From the NCBI GenBank assembly GCA_019187195.1, contig JABAQT010000039.1:1-64000 (forward strand): 64,000 nt of DNA, in the 5' to 3' direction. Numbering within the stretch: position 1 is the first letter of the stretch; every line of letters begins with the position of its first letter. Both the position numbers and the translations under genes were made by a program. Origin of the DNA: Bryobacteraceae bacterium. GTDB taxonomy: Bacteria; Acidobacteriota; Terriglobia; Bryobacterales; Bryobacteraceae. Shown here in pieces: positions 44,482 to 53,078 of this stretch. The notes under the pieces were generated by a model that saw only the letters and a list, made by a program, of their open reading frames with translations, ran no database searches and was not told the origin of the DNA.

Positions 44482-44511
44482 GGGCGGGAGGCAACCCCTC
44501 TCGCCCTTTTT
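44482..44511 (+). terminator. Rho-independent terminator after Flp copy 3
   Basis: GGGCGGGAGG (44482-44491) pairs with CCTCTCGCCC (44497-44506) with one mismatch, 5-nt loop, followed by a T run. Confidence 0.85.
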
Positions 44512-44584
44512 CCATTTTCTCCCTCTATTCTCCCCTTGAACCTTACAACTTCTCTCCATCCTCTGTTATCTTGACGGTAGCGGT

Positions 44585-45688
44585 ATGGACCAAGGCGCCC
44601 AGTCTTCCTCTCAGATCTCCGGCAGCGTATTCGGGCTGCGCCTGTTCGGAGTCCCCGTCCGGTTTCATTTCACCTTCGTGCTCCTGGTCGTCGCGCTTGG
44701 AGCCGTGGGCCTCCAGGGCCCTTCGGGAGCCGAGGCCGCCATCTATGTTCTCGCGCTGTTCGCCTCCGTCCTCGTCCACGAGTTGGGCCATGCCCTCGTC
44801 TCGAGGCGCTACGGTATCAGGACGATCGAAATCGTCATGTTTCCCATAGGCGGCGTCGCCAGGCTCGAGCGCAATCCCAAGCCCAGGGAAGAACTGTGGA
44901 TCGCCCTCGCCGGTCCCGCCGTGAACATTGTCATCGCCGCGCTTCTGATCACGGCCACTGTTTCGCTCAATCGCACCCTTGATTGGGAGAAAGCTTTCTC
45001 ACGCGGAGGCGGCGACATGCTCAGCCAGGTCGCCGCCGGCAACATCATCCTCGGTGTGTTCAACCTTCTTCCCGCGTTTCCCATGGACGGCGGCCGCATC
45101 TTGCGCGCCATGCTCGCCATGAAGCGCGGTGAGGCGGACGCCACCGCCATCGCCGCCCGCGCCGGCCGCTTCCTCGCTATCCTCATGGGCCTCTACGGAC
45201 TGGTTGCCGGAAACTTCATTCTTCTCTTTGTGGCCTTCTTTGTCTATCTGGGCGCCGTCCAGGAAACCGCGGCCGTCATGGGCCGCACTCTCACCCAGGG
45301 AGTTCCCGTCAGCGAAGCCATGATCACCGACTTCAGAACCTTGTCCCACGGCCAGACCATCCGCGACGCCGCCAACCTTCTGCTGGCCACCACTCAGCAG
45401 GATTTTCCAGTGGTCCTCGGCGAACAGGTCCTTGGCCTGCTTGGCCGCAACGGACTCCTTCGCGCCATGGCGCAGGACGGCCCCGAAGCCTACATCTCCG
45501 GTGCCATGCAACGCGAGTTCGTCTCCGTCTCTCCCCGGATGGACCTTTCCGAGGCCATGCCGATCCTTTCCCGGGCGGGCAACGTGGCCCTCGTCATGGA
45601 TGACGACAAGCTGGTCGGTATGCTGACCGGCGAAAATCTCATGGAATTCCTCATGCTCCGGCGCCTCGGCATGGGGCATCGCGAGTGA
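44585..45688 (+). CDS. Site-2 protease family membrane metalloprotease with CBS domains
   Basis: 367 aa M50B protease. The zinc motif HELGH is at 65-69 within a membrane helix, and the second site is NLLPAFPMDGGR. About five membrane helices are followed by two CBS domains (about 230-355; MITDFRTLSHGQTI and AMQREFVSVSPRM). Such proteins cleave membrane-bound regulators; CBS domains usually sense adenine nucleotides. The next gene overlaps it by 4 nt. Confidence 0.93.
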   Translation: MDQGAQSSSQISGSVFGLRLFGVPVRFHFTFVLLVVALGAVGLQGPSGAEAAIYVLALFASVLVHELGHALVSRRYGIRTIEIVMFPIGGVARLERNPKPREELWIALAGPAVNIVIAALLITATVSLNRTLDWEKAFSRGGGDMLSQVAAGNIILGVFNLLPAFPMDGGRILRAMLAMKRGEADATAIAARAGRFLAILMGLYGLVAGNFILLFVAFFVYLGAVQETAAVMGRTLTQGVPVSEAMITDFRTLSHGQTIRDAANLLLATTQQDFPVVLGEQVLGLLGRNGLLRAMAQDGPEAYISGAMQREFVSVSPRMDLSEAMPILSRAGNVALVMDDDKLVGMLTGENLMEFLMLRRLGMGHRE

Positions 45689-46959
45689 ACGGCCCTCTGC
45701 ATCGCGTCGTCATTATCGGCGGCGGCTTCGCGGGGCTCTACGCGGCCAAGACCCTCGGCCGCTCCCGCGCCGGCGTGACCGTCGTCGATAAGCGCAACTT
45801 CCACCTCTTTCAACCGCTCCTCTATCAGGTCGCCACCGGCGGCCTCTCTCCAGGCGACATCGCCGCCCCGCTCCGCGCCGCCCTCCGCCGTCAGCGGAAT
45901 ACCGAAGTCGTTCTCGGCGAGGTCACGGACTTGGACATCACCAACCGCAGAGTGCTGCTCTCGGGCGGCGCCGCCCTTCCCTACGACTCCCTCATCCTTG
46001 CCACCGGAGCCCAGCACAGCTATTTCGATCACCCCGAATGGGAGGCGAAAGCCCCCGGTCTCAAGACCATCGAAGATGCAACCGAGATTCGCCGCCGCAT
46101 ACTCTACGCCTTCGAAGCCGCGGAACGCTCCACCTCCACCGCCGAGCGCCAGGAATGGCTCACCTTCCTCATCATCGGAGCCGGTCCCACCGGCGTGGAA
46201 CTGGCCGGAGCCATCGGCGAGATCGCCAACAAAACCCTGCGCGAGGAGTTCCGCCGCATCCGGCCCGAAGAGGCGCACATCATCCTCCTCGACGCCACGT
46301 CCCGTGTCCTGCCCGGCTACCCCGAAGACCTGTCACGCAAAGCCGAGCGCTCCCTTATCCGCCTCGGTGTCCGTACCCGGAGCGGCGTCCGTGTCACAGC
46401 CATCAACGACACCGGTGTGACCATCCACGCCGCACACTCAGAGGAGCACATCACCGCGCGCACCATCTTTTGGGCCGCCGGCGTGCAGGCTTCCTCGCTG
46501 GGCAGGATTCTCGCCAACCACACCTCTGTCCCTCTCGACCGTTCAGGCCGCGTCATGGTCTCTCCGGACCTCACCATCCCGGGACACCCGGAAATCTTTG
46601 TCGCCGGCGACCTCGCGCACCTCGAACACGATGGCAAGCCCGTCCCCGGGGTCGCCCCCGCCGCCATGCAGATGGGCCGCTATGCCGCGCGCGCCATCCT
46701 CGCCCGGCTCGACGGAAGCCCCGCTCCCGCCCCCTTCCGCTATCTCGACAAGGGAAGTCTCGCCGTCATAGGCCGCGCCGCCGCCGTCGCCGACTTCGGA
46801 GCCGTTCACATCAGCGGCTACCTCGCCTGGCTGGCGTGGCTGTTCATTCACCTCATGTACATCGTCGGCTTTCAGAACCGCATCCTCGTCTTCATCCAAT
46901 GGGGCTTTCACTACCTCACTTTCCACCGCGGAGCCCGGCTCATCACTGGCGGAAAGTAG
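45685..46959 (+). CDS. Type II NADH dehydrogenase (NDH-2)
   Basis: 424 aa. FAD fold at the start (VVIIGGGFAGLYAAKTL), second Rossmann fold for NAD (FLIIGAGPTGVELAGAIGE), and a C-terminal amphipathic region (LAWLAWLFIHLMYIVGFQNR) that attaches to the membrane. It oxidises NADH and reduces quinone without pumping protons. The GTG start overlaps the protease stop (GTGA), so both are one operon. Confidence 0.92.
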   Translation: MNGPLHRVVIIGGGFAGLYAAKTLGRSRAGVTVVDKRNFHLFQPLLYQVATGGLSPGDIAAPLRAALRRQRNTEVVLGEVTDLDITNRRVLLSGGAALPYDSLILATGAQHSYFDHPEWEAKAPGLKTIEDATEIRRRILYAFEAAERSTSTAERQEWLTFLIIGAGPTGVELAGAIGEIANKTLREEFRRIRPEEAHIILLDATSRVLPGYPEDLSRKAERSLIRLGVRTRSGVRVTAINDTGVTIHAAHSEEHITARTIFWAAGVQASSLGRILANHTSVPLDRSGRVMVSPDLTIPGHPEIFVAGDLAHLEHDGKPVPGVAPAAMQMGRYAARAILARLDGSPAPAPFRYLDKGSLAVIGRAAAVADFGAVHISGYLAWLAWLFIHLMYIVGFQNRILVFIQWGFHYLTFHRGARLITGGK

Positions 46960-46971
46960 CGTGGCTATCCG

Positions 46972-46990
46972 CGGCCACAATGTGCTGGCG
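46972..46990 (+). repeat. Left copy of 19-bp direct repeat flanking the low-GC island
   Basis: CGGCCACAATGTGCTGGCG, 13 bp after the NDH-2 stop. It matches the right copy at 52256-52274 at 17 of 19 positions in the same orientation. Confidence 0.55.
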
Positions 46991-47122
46991 CTGGCAAGGG
47001 GCTTGTTCAAGTAGACTCCACCTGGCGCTCCACGAAGAGACCCATCCAACTCTGAAATTCATAAAAAGGTGCCAGAAGCAGTTGCTCGGAACGATCCCGT
47101 ACGTGCGCCTCGCAGCCATGAT

Positions 47123-50100
47123 CTAAAAGATCAGCTTTAGCGCAAACTGCACTTGACGCGGGTTGTTCAAGACGGTATTCACGGTTCCGAACGACGCATT
47201 CCCAAACGAGCTATCCGGACGGGCGAACCACGGATGGTTGAAGATGTTGAAAAACTCGGAGCGAAACTGCAGGTTCATCTGTTCCGTAATCAAGGTGTTC
47301 TTGAAAACGGAGAAGTCGAAATTCGCAGCCGAGTCGCTGCGAGTGTTCGGGAGCACGCGTGGCGCGTTTCCCCAGGTGAACGCGGGAACGGGGGCAAACG
47401 CCGCCGTGTTGAACCACCCATACAGCGGGTCGGCGGCGGAACGCTGGTTCGGATCGCCCACGACATTGGGCCGCCCAACAGAGACTGGATAGCCGGATTG
47501 CAGTGTGGTGATACCGTTGATCTGCCAGCCCGAGACTAGAACTCCGCCGATGCCGCGGGCATCGGCGAGCAGGGCTTTCCCTCTGCCGAAGGGAAGCTCA
47601 TAGTTATAGCTCACAACCAGCCGGTGTGTGGAATCAAAGTTGGCGAGTGATTTATCAAGGCGGCGATTATATTGATCATAGTAGCCCGCGTTTTGTCTTC
47701 CTGGTTCGAGCCATGCGGTGAAGCTCTCCGTATCGGTGATAGATTTGCCCAACGTATAGGCGGCGGTAACGAATCCAGAAGTGGAAAACCTCTGAGTCAC
47801 TTTCAACTGCAACGCGTGATACGTTGAATTGCCGACCGGGGCAAGCGGATTCGAGATGCCGGTAAACTGCGGATACGGCAGGAGCGTCTGCTGCCGCGTG
47901 ATCGTCCTTCCACTCATTGAGCCTGCCGTGACCAATCCAAAGAATGGATTGGGGACCGGATCGTTGAGTGCCGTTCTCAACGCCAGAAAGTTGTTGGGCA
48001 GCTGATTCAGCCCGATGCCATGCGGTAACCGGGTACCCTTGCTGCCGGCGTATGCCGCATCGACAACCAGCCCATGGCCAACTTCCCGCTGAAGATCAAA
48101 ATTCCATTGCTGCATGTAGCCCGGTCTTATTCCTTCCATATAGGTTCCAATACTCTGGCCGATCAGGGTATCGGCGCCAGCGGCACTCCCGGGAGGAGCG
48201 AGAAAGCCGGTGGGAAACGGATTGCTCAGCCGGGCGGAAGGTGTTATCCCCCCATCGATCGAACTCAGAAACGGAGTAGACACCGAGTACGCGGGGTTGT
48301 TGCCGTTTCCGTTGGTGATCGCCAGGTTGTTCGCTAACCAGAAAATGCCATACCCGCCACGAACCACAGTTTTCGAAGTAAGCGTATAGGCAAGGCCAAA
48401 GCGTGGGGAGAACTGGCTGCCGAAGGTGCTGCTCGGTGAGCGATCGCCCTTGGACATGAAAACGAGACCCCCTTTGAGCGGAAGGCCTGTGTATTTCGCG
48501 GAGTCTACGGGAATCGCATCGGGATCAAATCGGGAAAGGCGGTTGAAGCGCTCCGTCAGAAACGGCTCGATGGAGTAGCGGATGCCGAGATTCAGAGTGA
48601 GCTTCTTGCTTACTCGCCAATCGTCCTGCAGGTACCAGCCAACGTACTTGCTCTCGAGCGCCAAGCGTTCTACCTTCTGAACCGAACCGGCGGCGGCGTA
48701 CCCCATCAGGAATGACGAATACCCATAGCCTGACGTTAACGACGTGGTCAGCGGGTCCTGGCGGGTAAACGCGGGGTCGAACGAATAATCACCGCTCGAA
48801 TTATTGCTCTGCGTCCGGTTGTTTTGCATGACGCGATACTGTGCGCCCACTTTCAGGATGTGGGAACCGCGAACGGCGGTCAGGGATCCGCCCACCGAGT
48901 AGTTATTCTGAATTCCAAAGATCGTGCTTCCCGTCGATGCGCTGAAATCCGCCATTCCCGCGACATGAATGTTCGGGACGTGGCGCCAGGTGACGCCGTC
49001 ATCATAGCTCTTGGGAAACCCGAACCGAGTCAGGTCAATGCCGTAGCTCATGGGAATCCGTTCGTCCAGAAACCGCAGGTAGCTGGCCCGCACATCGAGG
49101 ATTGTCGCCGGGCCAAAAACATAGCTGTCATTCAACGACACGAACTGCGTCTTCTCCACATTCGCCGCGCCATCATCGGCGGGCGTGGTCTTGTTATTGA
49201 GAGGATCCCATCCGGAGAGGGATGGCTTCATGTAGGAATAGGACCCGGCGAGCCGGTGTTTGTCGCTGAACCGGTGGTCGATTTTCACGATGAAGTTGTC
49301 CTGATCGGTTCGCTGCCCGGACGAGGTCCCAAAGTTGTTGACACGCGTGAATTGGGCTCCCGCGGTATTGGGTAAAGGAAAGAGATAGCTGCTCAGTTTG
49401 ACCGCCACGGGGTCCAGACGATCGGGAGCGATGACATTCCCCGGAAATGGATCTCGAACATAGGTCCTGCCGTCGGCGGATCGCCGCGTGCTGAGAGGAT
49501 CGTAGATTGTGCGAATCGCGCCGGAGTTCACGCGGGTATCGGAGAAGTCACCACTCCGCTCCCGATCCGTCGGCACAGTCGCCGTATAGACGCGTCCCAG
49601 GTTCTGGCGGAAGCCCTCATACAGTCCAAAAAAGAAGGTTCTGTCCTTTTTGATGGGACCACCCACCGATCCCCCAAACTGGTTGTAGCGAAGGAGCGGT
49701 TTCGGACTGCCCGCGCGATTCGAAAAGAAATTACTGGCATCGAACTTATCGTTCCGCAGAAACTCGTAGAGTGTGCCGTGCAGCCGGTTCGTTCCCGATT
49801 TCAGGCTGAGATTGATGATTCCACCCGCGGTACGGTCAAACTCGGCGGCGAAGTTATTGGTCTGAACTTTAAACTCTTCGGTGGCATCAACCGGCGGCAT
49901 GACAACCGCGCCATTCAGCGCGGCGGTCGTGCCCGGCGTCCCGTCGATGAGTACTTCATTGGCATTCGAGATGCCACCGTTGGCGGAGAAGTTTCCCCAG
50001 CCGGTGTAGTTGACCGTGGCGGGATTCGAGCCGAACGTTCCCTGCGGGCGGATACCCGGGGCAAGAGCGGCCAGTGCGATAGTGTTTCGTCCGTTTAACG

Positions 50101-50545
50101 GCAGATCGACGACTTGCCGGTTGTCGACCGTATGTCCGAGATCCGAAGTGGAAGTCTGTAGCGCCGTTTGGGACGCGGAGACCTGAACCGACTCAGTCAC
50201 CGCACCCACCTCAACCCTGAAATCGACACGCAGTGTCTGGTTAACATGGAGATCAATTCCGGATCTCGTCACGGTCCGGAAGCCCTCTTTTGTGGTGGAA
50301 ATGTCGTAGATCCCTGGTTCGAGGAGCGGAAGAGTGTAGGCGCCTGCTTCATTCGACTCTACTGTCCGCTTTTCACCCGTCCCCCTGTTTGAAACGGTCA
50401 GGCGTACACCAGGGACAACGGCGCCCGTTGAGTCACTGATTACGCCGGTCAACCGGGCTTTCTCCGATTGCGACAACAAAGGCGCGGCAAACATGAACAG
50501 AGATACGGCAACGCGGACATTGCCGCGCAGCGGGGAACGTTTCAT
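47123..50545 (-). CDS. TonB-dependent receptor, Oar-like with carboxypeptidase-regulatory domain
   Basis: 1140 aa. Signal peptide (VAVSLFMFAAPLLSQS), then a carboxypeptidase-regulatory-like domain (about 30-110: RLTGVISDSTGAVVPGVRLTV), plug domain (DLPLNGRNTIALAALAPGI and the NEVLIDGTPG segment) and a long outer-membrane barrel ending in Phe (FALKLIF). Such receptors import large ligands, often glycans, in Acidobacteria. A near-perfect sigma-70 promoter lies upstream, and a ROK regulator is divergent, so induction by a sugar is plausible. Confidence 0.93.
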   Translation of the reverse strand: MKRSPLRGNVRVAVSLFMFAAPLLSQSEKARLTGVISDSTGAVVPGVRLTVSNRGTGEKRTVESNEAGAYTLPLLEPGIYDISTTKEGFRTVTRSGIDLHVNQTLRVDFRVEVGAVTESVQVSASQTALQTSTSDLGHTVDNRQVVDLPLNGRNTIALAALAPGIRPQGTFGSNPATVNYTGWGNFSANGGISNANEVLIDGTPGTTAALNGAVVMPPVDATEEFKVQTNNFAAEFDRTAGGIINLSLKSGTNRLHGTLYEFLRNDKFDASNFFSNRAGSPKPLLRYNQFGGSVGGPIKKDRTFFFGLYEGFRQNLGRVYTATVPTDRERSGDFSDTRVNSGAIRTIYDPLSTRRSADGRTYVRDPFPGNVIAPDRLDPVAVKLSSYLFPLPNTAGAQFTRVNNFGTSSGQRTDQDNFIVKIDHRFSDKHRLAGSYSYMKPSLSGWDPLNNKTTPADDGAANVEKTQFVSLNDSYVFGPATILDVRASYLRFLDERIPMSYGIDLTRFGFPKSYDDGVTWRHVPNIHVAGMADFSASTGSTIFGIQNNYSVGGSLTAVRGSHILKVGAQYRVMQNNRTQSNNSSGDYSFDPAFTRQDPLTTSLTSGYGYSSFLMGYAAAGSVQKVERLALESKYVGWYLQDDWRVSKKLTLNLGIRYSIEPFLTERFNRLSRFDPDAIPVDSAKYTGLPLKGGLVFMSKGDRSPSSTFGSQFSPRFGLAYTLTSKTVVRGGYGIFWLANNLAITNGNGNNPAYSVSTPFLSSIDGGITPSARLSNPFPTGFLAPPGSAAGADTLIGQSIGTYMEGIRPGYMQQWNFDLQREVGHGLVVDAAYAGSKGTRLPHGIGLNQLPNNFLALRTALNDPVPNPFFGLVTAGSMSGRTITRQQTLLPYPQFTGISNPLAPVGNSTYHALQLKVTQRFSTSGFVTAAYTLGKSITDTESFTAWLEPGRQNAGYYDQYNRRLDKSLANFDSTHRLVVSYNYELPFGRGKALLADARGIGGVLVSGWQINGITTLQSGYPVSVGRPNVVGDPNQRSAADPLYGWFNTAAFAPVPAFTWGNAPRVLPNTRSDSAANFDFSVFKNTLITEQMNLQFRSEFFNIFNHPWFARPDSSFGNASFGTVNTVLNNPRQVQFALKLIF

Positions 50546-51008
50546 TGTGGACCTCGATTCGTGGTGGCAATCAGCCGCGTGGGGCTATTTGGTTTCGTTA
50601 CAAAATATAATCTGAATTTGTGGCACTGTCAACAATTTTTGATGGCGAATCGCGCCGCTTCCATGGGCGAGATTGCACAACGCGCACGGCCATCGGCAAA
50701 CGGCCTCCGCGCTTGCCCGTCCCGGCAAAACCATACTTGTCAAGAATGACTCCGTCGTGGCGACCACGCCGGTCAGGCTGTCCGGGCCCGGTGCTCCCGT
50801 CCCAATACACGCATTGGCGCCTGCCAGTGAGCCTTGGCAACCCCCTACATCCTCTCCTGGCAGGGGGGCGCCGGTTCGGCTGCCGTTCCCGGCCTGATTC
50901 GGTTCCACAAAGCGCTACCGTGCCAGTTTCAAGTAGCGTCGAAATCAAGCCGCGGCCGCCGCTTGTTTTGTTGCGGCGTAGAACTATGGAATCTCCTACG
51001 ATGTAGTT
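50546..51008. other. Divergent intergenic region with promoter and dyad
   Basis: 463 bp between the TonB receptor and ROK genes. The left third holds the receptor promoter and an imperfect dyad ACAAAAT-N8-AATTTGT (50600-50621) that overlaps the -10. The remainder (50640-51008) contains open frames on both strands without ribosome sites or recognisable motifs; I see no further gene. No clear promoter for the ROK gene is visible. Confidence 0.6.
50604..50632 (-). promoter_or_regulatory. Sigma-70 promoter of the TonB receptor gene
   Basis: TTGACA (50627-50632), 17-bp spacer, TATATT (50604-50609), read on the minus strand. This is the best promoter match in the window and predicts a leader of about 50 nt. 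The dyad over the -10 is a candidate operator. Confidence 0.8.
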
Positions 51009-52220
51009 GTGAAGACCAAGACGTCCAAATCGCAAGGGCGGCTGTTAGCCCGCACCGCGATACCGCAGTCAGTGCGCCTGATCAATCGCCACGTGTTGCT
51101 GCAACTGATCCGGCTGCGCCAGCCCATTTCGCGAGCCCAGCTTTCCGTCGCCACCGGTATGGTCCGCAGCAACATCTCGAGCATTGTGGACGAGTTGATT
51201 GCGGATCGCCTGGTGACAGAGCGAAGCGCAGTGCCGAGCGGCCGCGGGCGTGTTCCGTTACTTCTGGAACTCAACGATAACGGGTATCCACTCTTCGCTG
51301 TGAATTTGAGGTCCGCTCATACGACGGTGGCGCTGGCGGGGCTCTCGGGTGATGTCCGCGATCGCCTGAGCATGGAATCCCCCTCTGATCCGCGAGAATT
51401 CGTAGCCGTCATCAAGGAGGCGATGCGGGTTCTCGCGGGCAGAAACGGTATTCGCATCAAGCAGGTTCGCAACGTCGGCGTCAGTGTTCCCGGCCTGGCG
51501 GATTCCTCCGGCGGAGAGGTTCTTGCGTTGCCCTTTTTTCCCGAATACTCTCGGTACCCTCTCGCGCGTGAGATTGAGCGGGCAACGGGGATTGCCACGG
51601 CCATCGAGAACGATTGCAACCTCGCGGCGATGGCCCTGCTCTGGCACGGCGAATCGACCGTGGACTCCCTTTCTAATTTCGTCCTGGTTGATGCGGGCGA
51701 TGTCGGGTTAGGCGCTGGTATCATGCTGAATCGTGAGTTGTATCGTGGACACAACAAGAGGTTTGCCGCCGAGCTAGGACATATGGTCATAGATCTCAAC
51801 GGTCCGCCATGCTCTTGCGGCCGTCGTGGCTGCCTGGAGTTGTATGCCACCGATCAGGCGACCTGGCAGCGGTTTACAGGCGCGACTACGTTCGACATTG
51901 GAGAATTTCAAGCGCTGGTCGAGGCCGCTGAAGCGGGAGACGCCCCGGCAATTCAGGCATTCCGGCAGACGGAGGAGTATCTTGCCATCGCACTCGGAAA
52001 CATCGCGTGTTCGCTCAATCCCAAGGTCGTCATTCTTTCGGGCCAGATCACTCGCGTACCAGGCAGCGTGAAACGTATCCAGGCGCATCTATCAGGATCG
52101 GTGTTCAAGCCGGAGGTGCGTGCCGCTCCGCTGAAGTCAGACGAATTGTTCCTCCGAGGCGCCATCTGTCTTGCGTCCGAACAGTTATTCCGGCGCCCCT
52201 CCCTCGTGACATATGGCTGA
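51009..52220 (+). CDS. ROK-family transcriptional regulator
   Basis: 403 aa, GTG start. The N-terminal winged helix (about 20-80; QPISRAQLSVATGMVRSNIS) precedes a ROK sugar-kinase-like domain. The family's zinc motif is present as CSCGRRGCLE, and VGVSVPG and the following FFPEY segment fit. The ATP loop is not clearly kinase-like, so this is a repressor sensing a sugar. It probably controls the divergent TonB receptor gene. Confidence 0.92.
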   Translation: MKTKTSKSQGRLLARTAIPQSVRLINRHVLLQLIRLRQPISRAQLSVATGMVRSNISSIVDELIADRLVTERSAVPSGRGRVPLLLELNDNGYPLFAVNLRSAHTTVALAGLSGDVRDRLSMESPSDPREFVAVIKEAMRVLAGRNGIRIKQVRNVGVSVPGLADSSGGEVLALPFFPEYSRYPLAREIERATGIATAIENDCNLAAMALLWHGESTVDSLSNFVLVDAGDVGLGAGIMLNRELYRGHNKRFAAELGHMVIDLNGPPCSCGRRGCLELYATDQATWQRFTGATTFDIGEFQALVEAAEAGDAPAIQAFRQTEEYLAIALGNIACSLNPKVVILSGQITRVPGSVKRIQAHLSGSVFKPEVRAAPLKSDELFLRGAICLASEQLFRRPSLVTYG

Positions 52221-52255
52221 CCAAACAAACCAGAAAGTGCGTCCGAATATGTGCG

Positions 52256-52274
52256 CGGGCACAATGCGCTGGCG
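52256..52274 (+). repeat. Right copy of 19-bp direct repeat flanking the low-GC island
   Basis: CGGGCACAATGCGCTGGCG, ending one base before the stop codon of the minus-strand hypothetical gene. It matches the left copy at 17 of 19 positions. Confidence 0.55.
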
Positions 52275-52610
52275 TCAACGCACGCCCGCTGACGGCCGGA
52301 AATGCAGGTCCACTGTATACACCAGCAAGTCCACACGCACGAAATATCGCGCCTCGATGTAAACCCCGTCTTCCGATTTCGTCACCCGGATGTGGTCCAC
52401 CGGTACCGGAAGTCCGAGCCGCGACGCCTGGTTCGCCACGGCAACCACATACGCCGCCACATCCTGCCCTCTCCGGCTTTCATCGAACGCCATCTGCTCG
52501 ATGTACTGCTGCAGCCTCCAGTTCTGCAGATACGGCCGGAACAGCAATCCGCAAAACCCCGCCAGAGCAAGCAGCACCGCAATGCCCGCCGCCACGCGCC
52601 ACCGCGCCAC
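52275..52610 (-). CDS. Small membrane-anchored hypothetical protein
   Basis: 111 aa from the GTG at 52610, chosen because it lies clear of the upstream gene; the frame is open further upstream but would overlap it. One N-terminal membrane helix (VAAGIAVLLALAGFCGLLF) and a periplasmic part with alternating strands (DGVYIEARYFVRVDLLVYTVDL). No motif recognised. It follows the zinc-motif membrane protein by 17 nt, so both probably work together. Confidence 0.65.
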   Translation of the reverse strand: MARWRVAAGIAVLLALAGFCGLLFRPYLQNWRLQQYIEQMAFDESRRGQDVAAYVVAVANQASRLGLPVPVDHIRVTKSEDGVYIEARYFVRVDLLVYTVDLHFRPSAGVR

Positions 52611-52627
52611 TCCCCGCTCGTTCTTCT

Positions 52628-53065
52628 CTACCGTCTGTGGGTATCGAGCAGTTCCAGTTCTGTCCAAATGTCCTGATGTTCGGCCCAATCGTTTGGTTCT
52701 TTCCCCGTGAGATGCAGTTCCGGAACCTTCAGTGTCCCATGCCCGTAAGGGCAGATGTACTCCGTATGCGGGCGCCCCGTGAGCAGGCGGCTCCACGACC
52801 CGCGCGCGATTGGCATGCGCAGCCGGCGCAGACACGTCCGGCAACGGTACTTCTGGTCGAGCACTGACAGGTAGACCAGCCCCGCCGCCGCCAGCCAGAA
52901 TCCGTACACCAGCGCCGTGTACCCGAGATCGTGCCCCATCTGGTCCAGATGTTCATACAGGAATGGCTGCGGCGCCGGCAGCAACCGCCGGAACACCGGC
53001 CACACCGCGGACAACAACGCCACAATTGCGATCAGTTTCGCGGCGAAGTAGCCCCAATATCTCAT
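52628..53065 (-). CDS. Membrane protein with zinc-ribbon-like tail
   Basis: 145 aa. Two membrane helices (about 5-25 and 50-68) followed by a cytoplasmic segment with CRTC and CPYGHG, which could hold a zinc. Family not recognised. Third position in a run with proline dehydrogenase (13 nt upstream) and the small anchored protein downstream. Confidence 0.7.
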   Translation of the reverse strand: MRYWGYFAAKLIAIVALLSAVWPVFRRLLPAPQPFLYEHLDQMGHDLGYTALVYGFWLAAAGLVYLSVLDQKYRCRTCLRRLRMPIARGSWSRLLTGRPHTEYICPYGHGTLKVPELHLTGKEPNDWAEHQDIWTELELLDTHRR

Positions 53066-53078
53066 TCCGCTCGTCTCC

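Larger units (their letters stand above)
46972..52274. mobile_element. Putative genomic island (TonB receptor and ROK regulator)
   Basis: The 5.3 kb between the repeats has visibly lower GC and less extreme third-position GC than both flanks. It holds only a TonB-dependent receptor gene and a divergent ROK regulator gene. It lies between the 3' ends of NDH-2 and a convergent hypothetical gene, a common place for tolerated insertions. I see no integrase, transposase or terminal inverted repeat, so the mechanism is not shown; the island call is an inference from composition and repeats. Confidence 0.45.

Noticed and set aside
46038..47126. 362-codon frame overlapping NDH-2 in another frame
   Set aside because: Arg/His/Pro-rich shadow; the NDH-2 frame has two intact Rossmann motifs.
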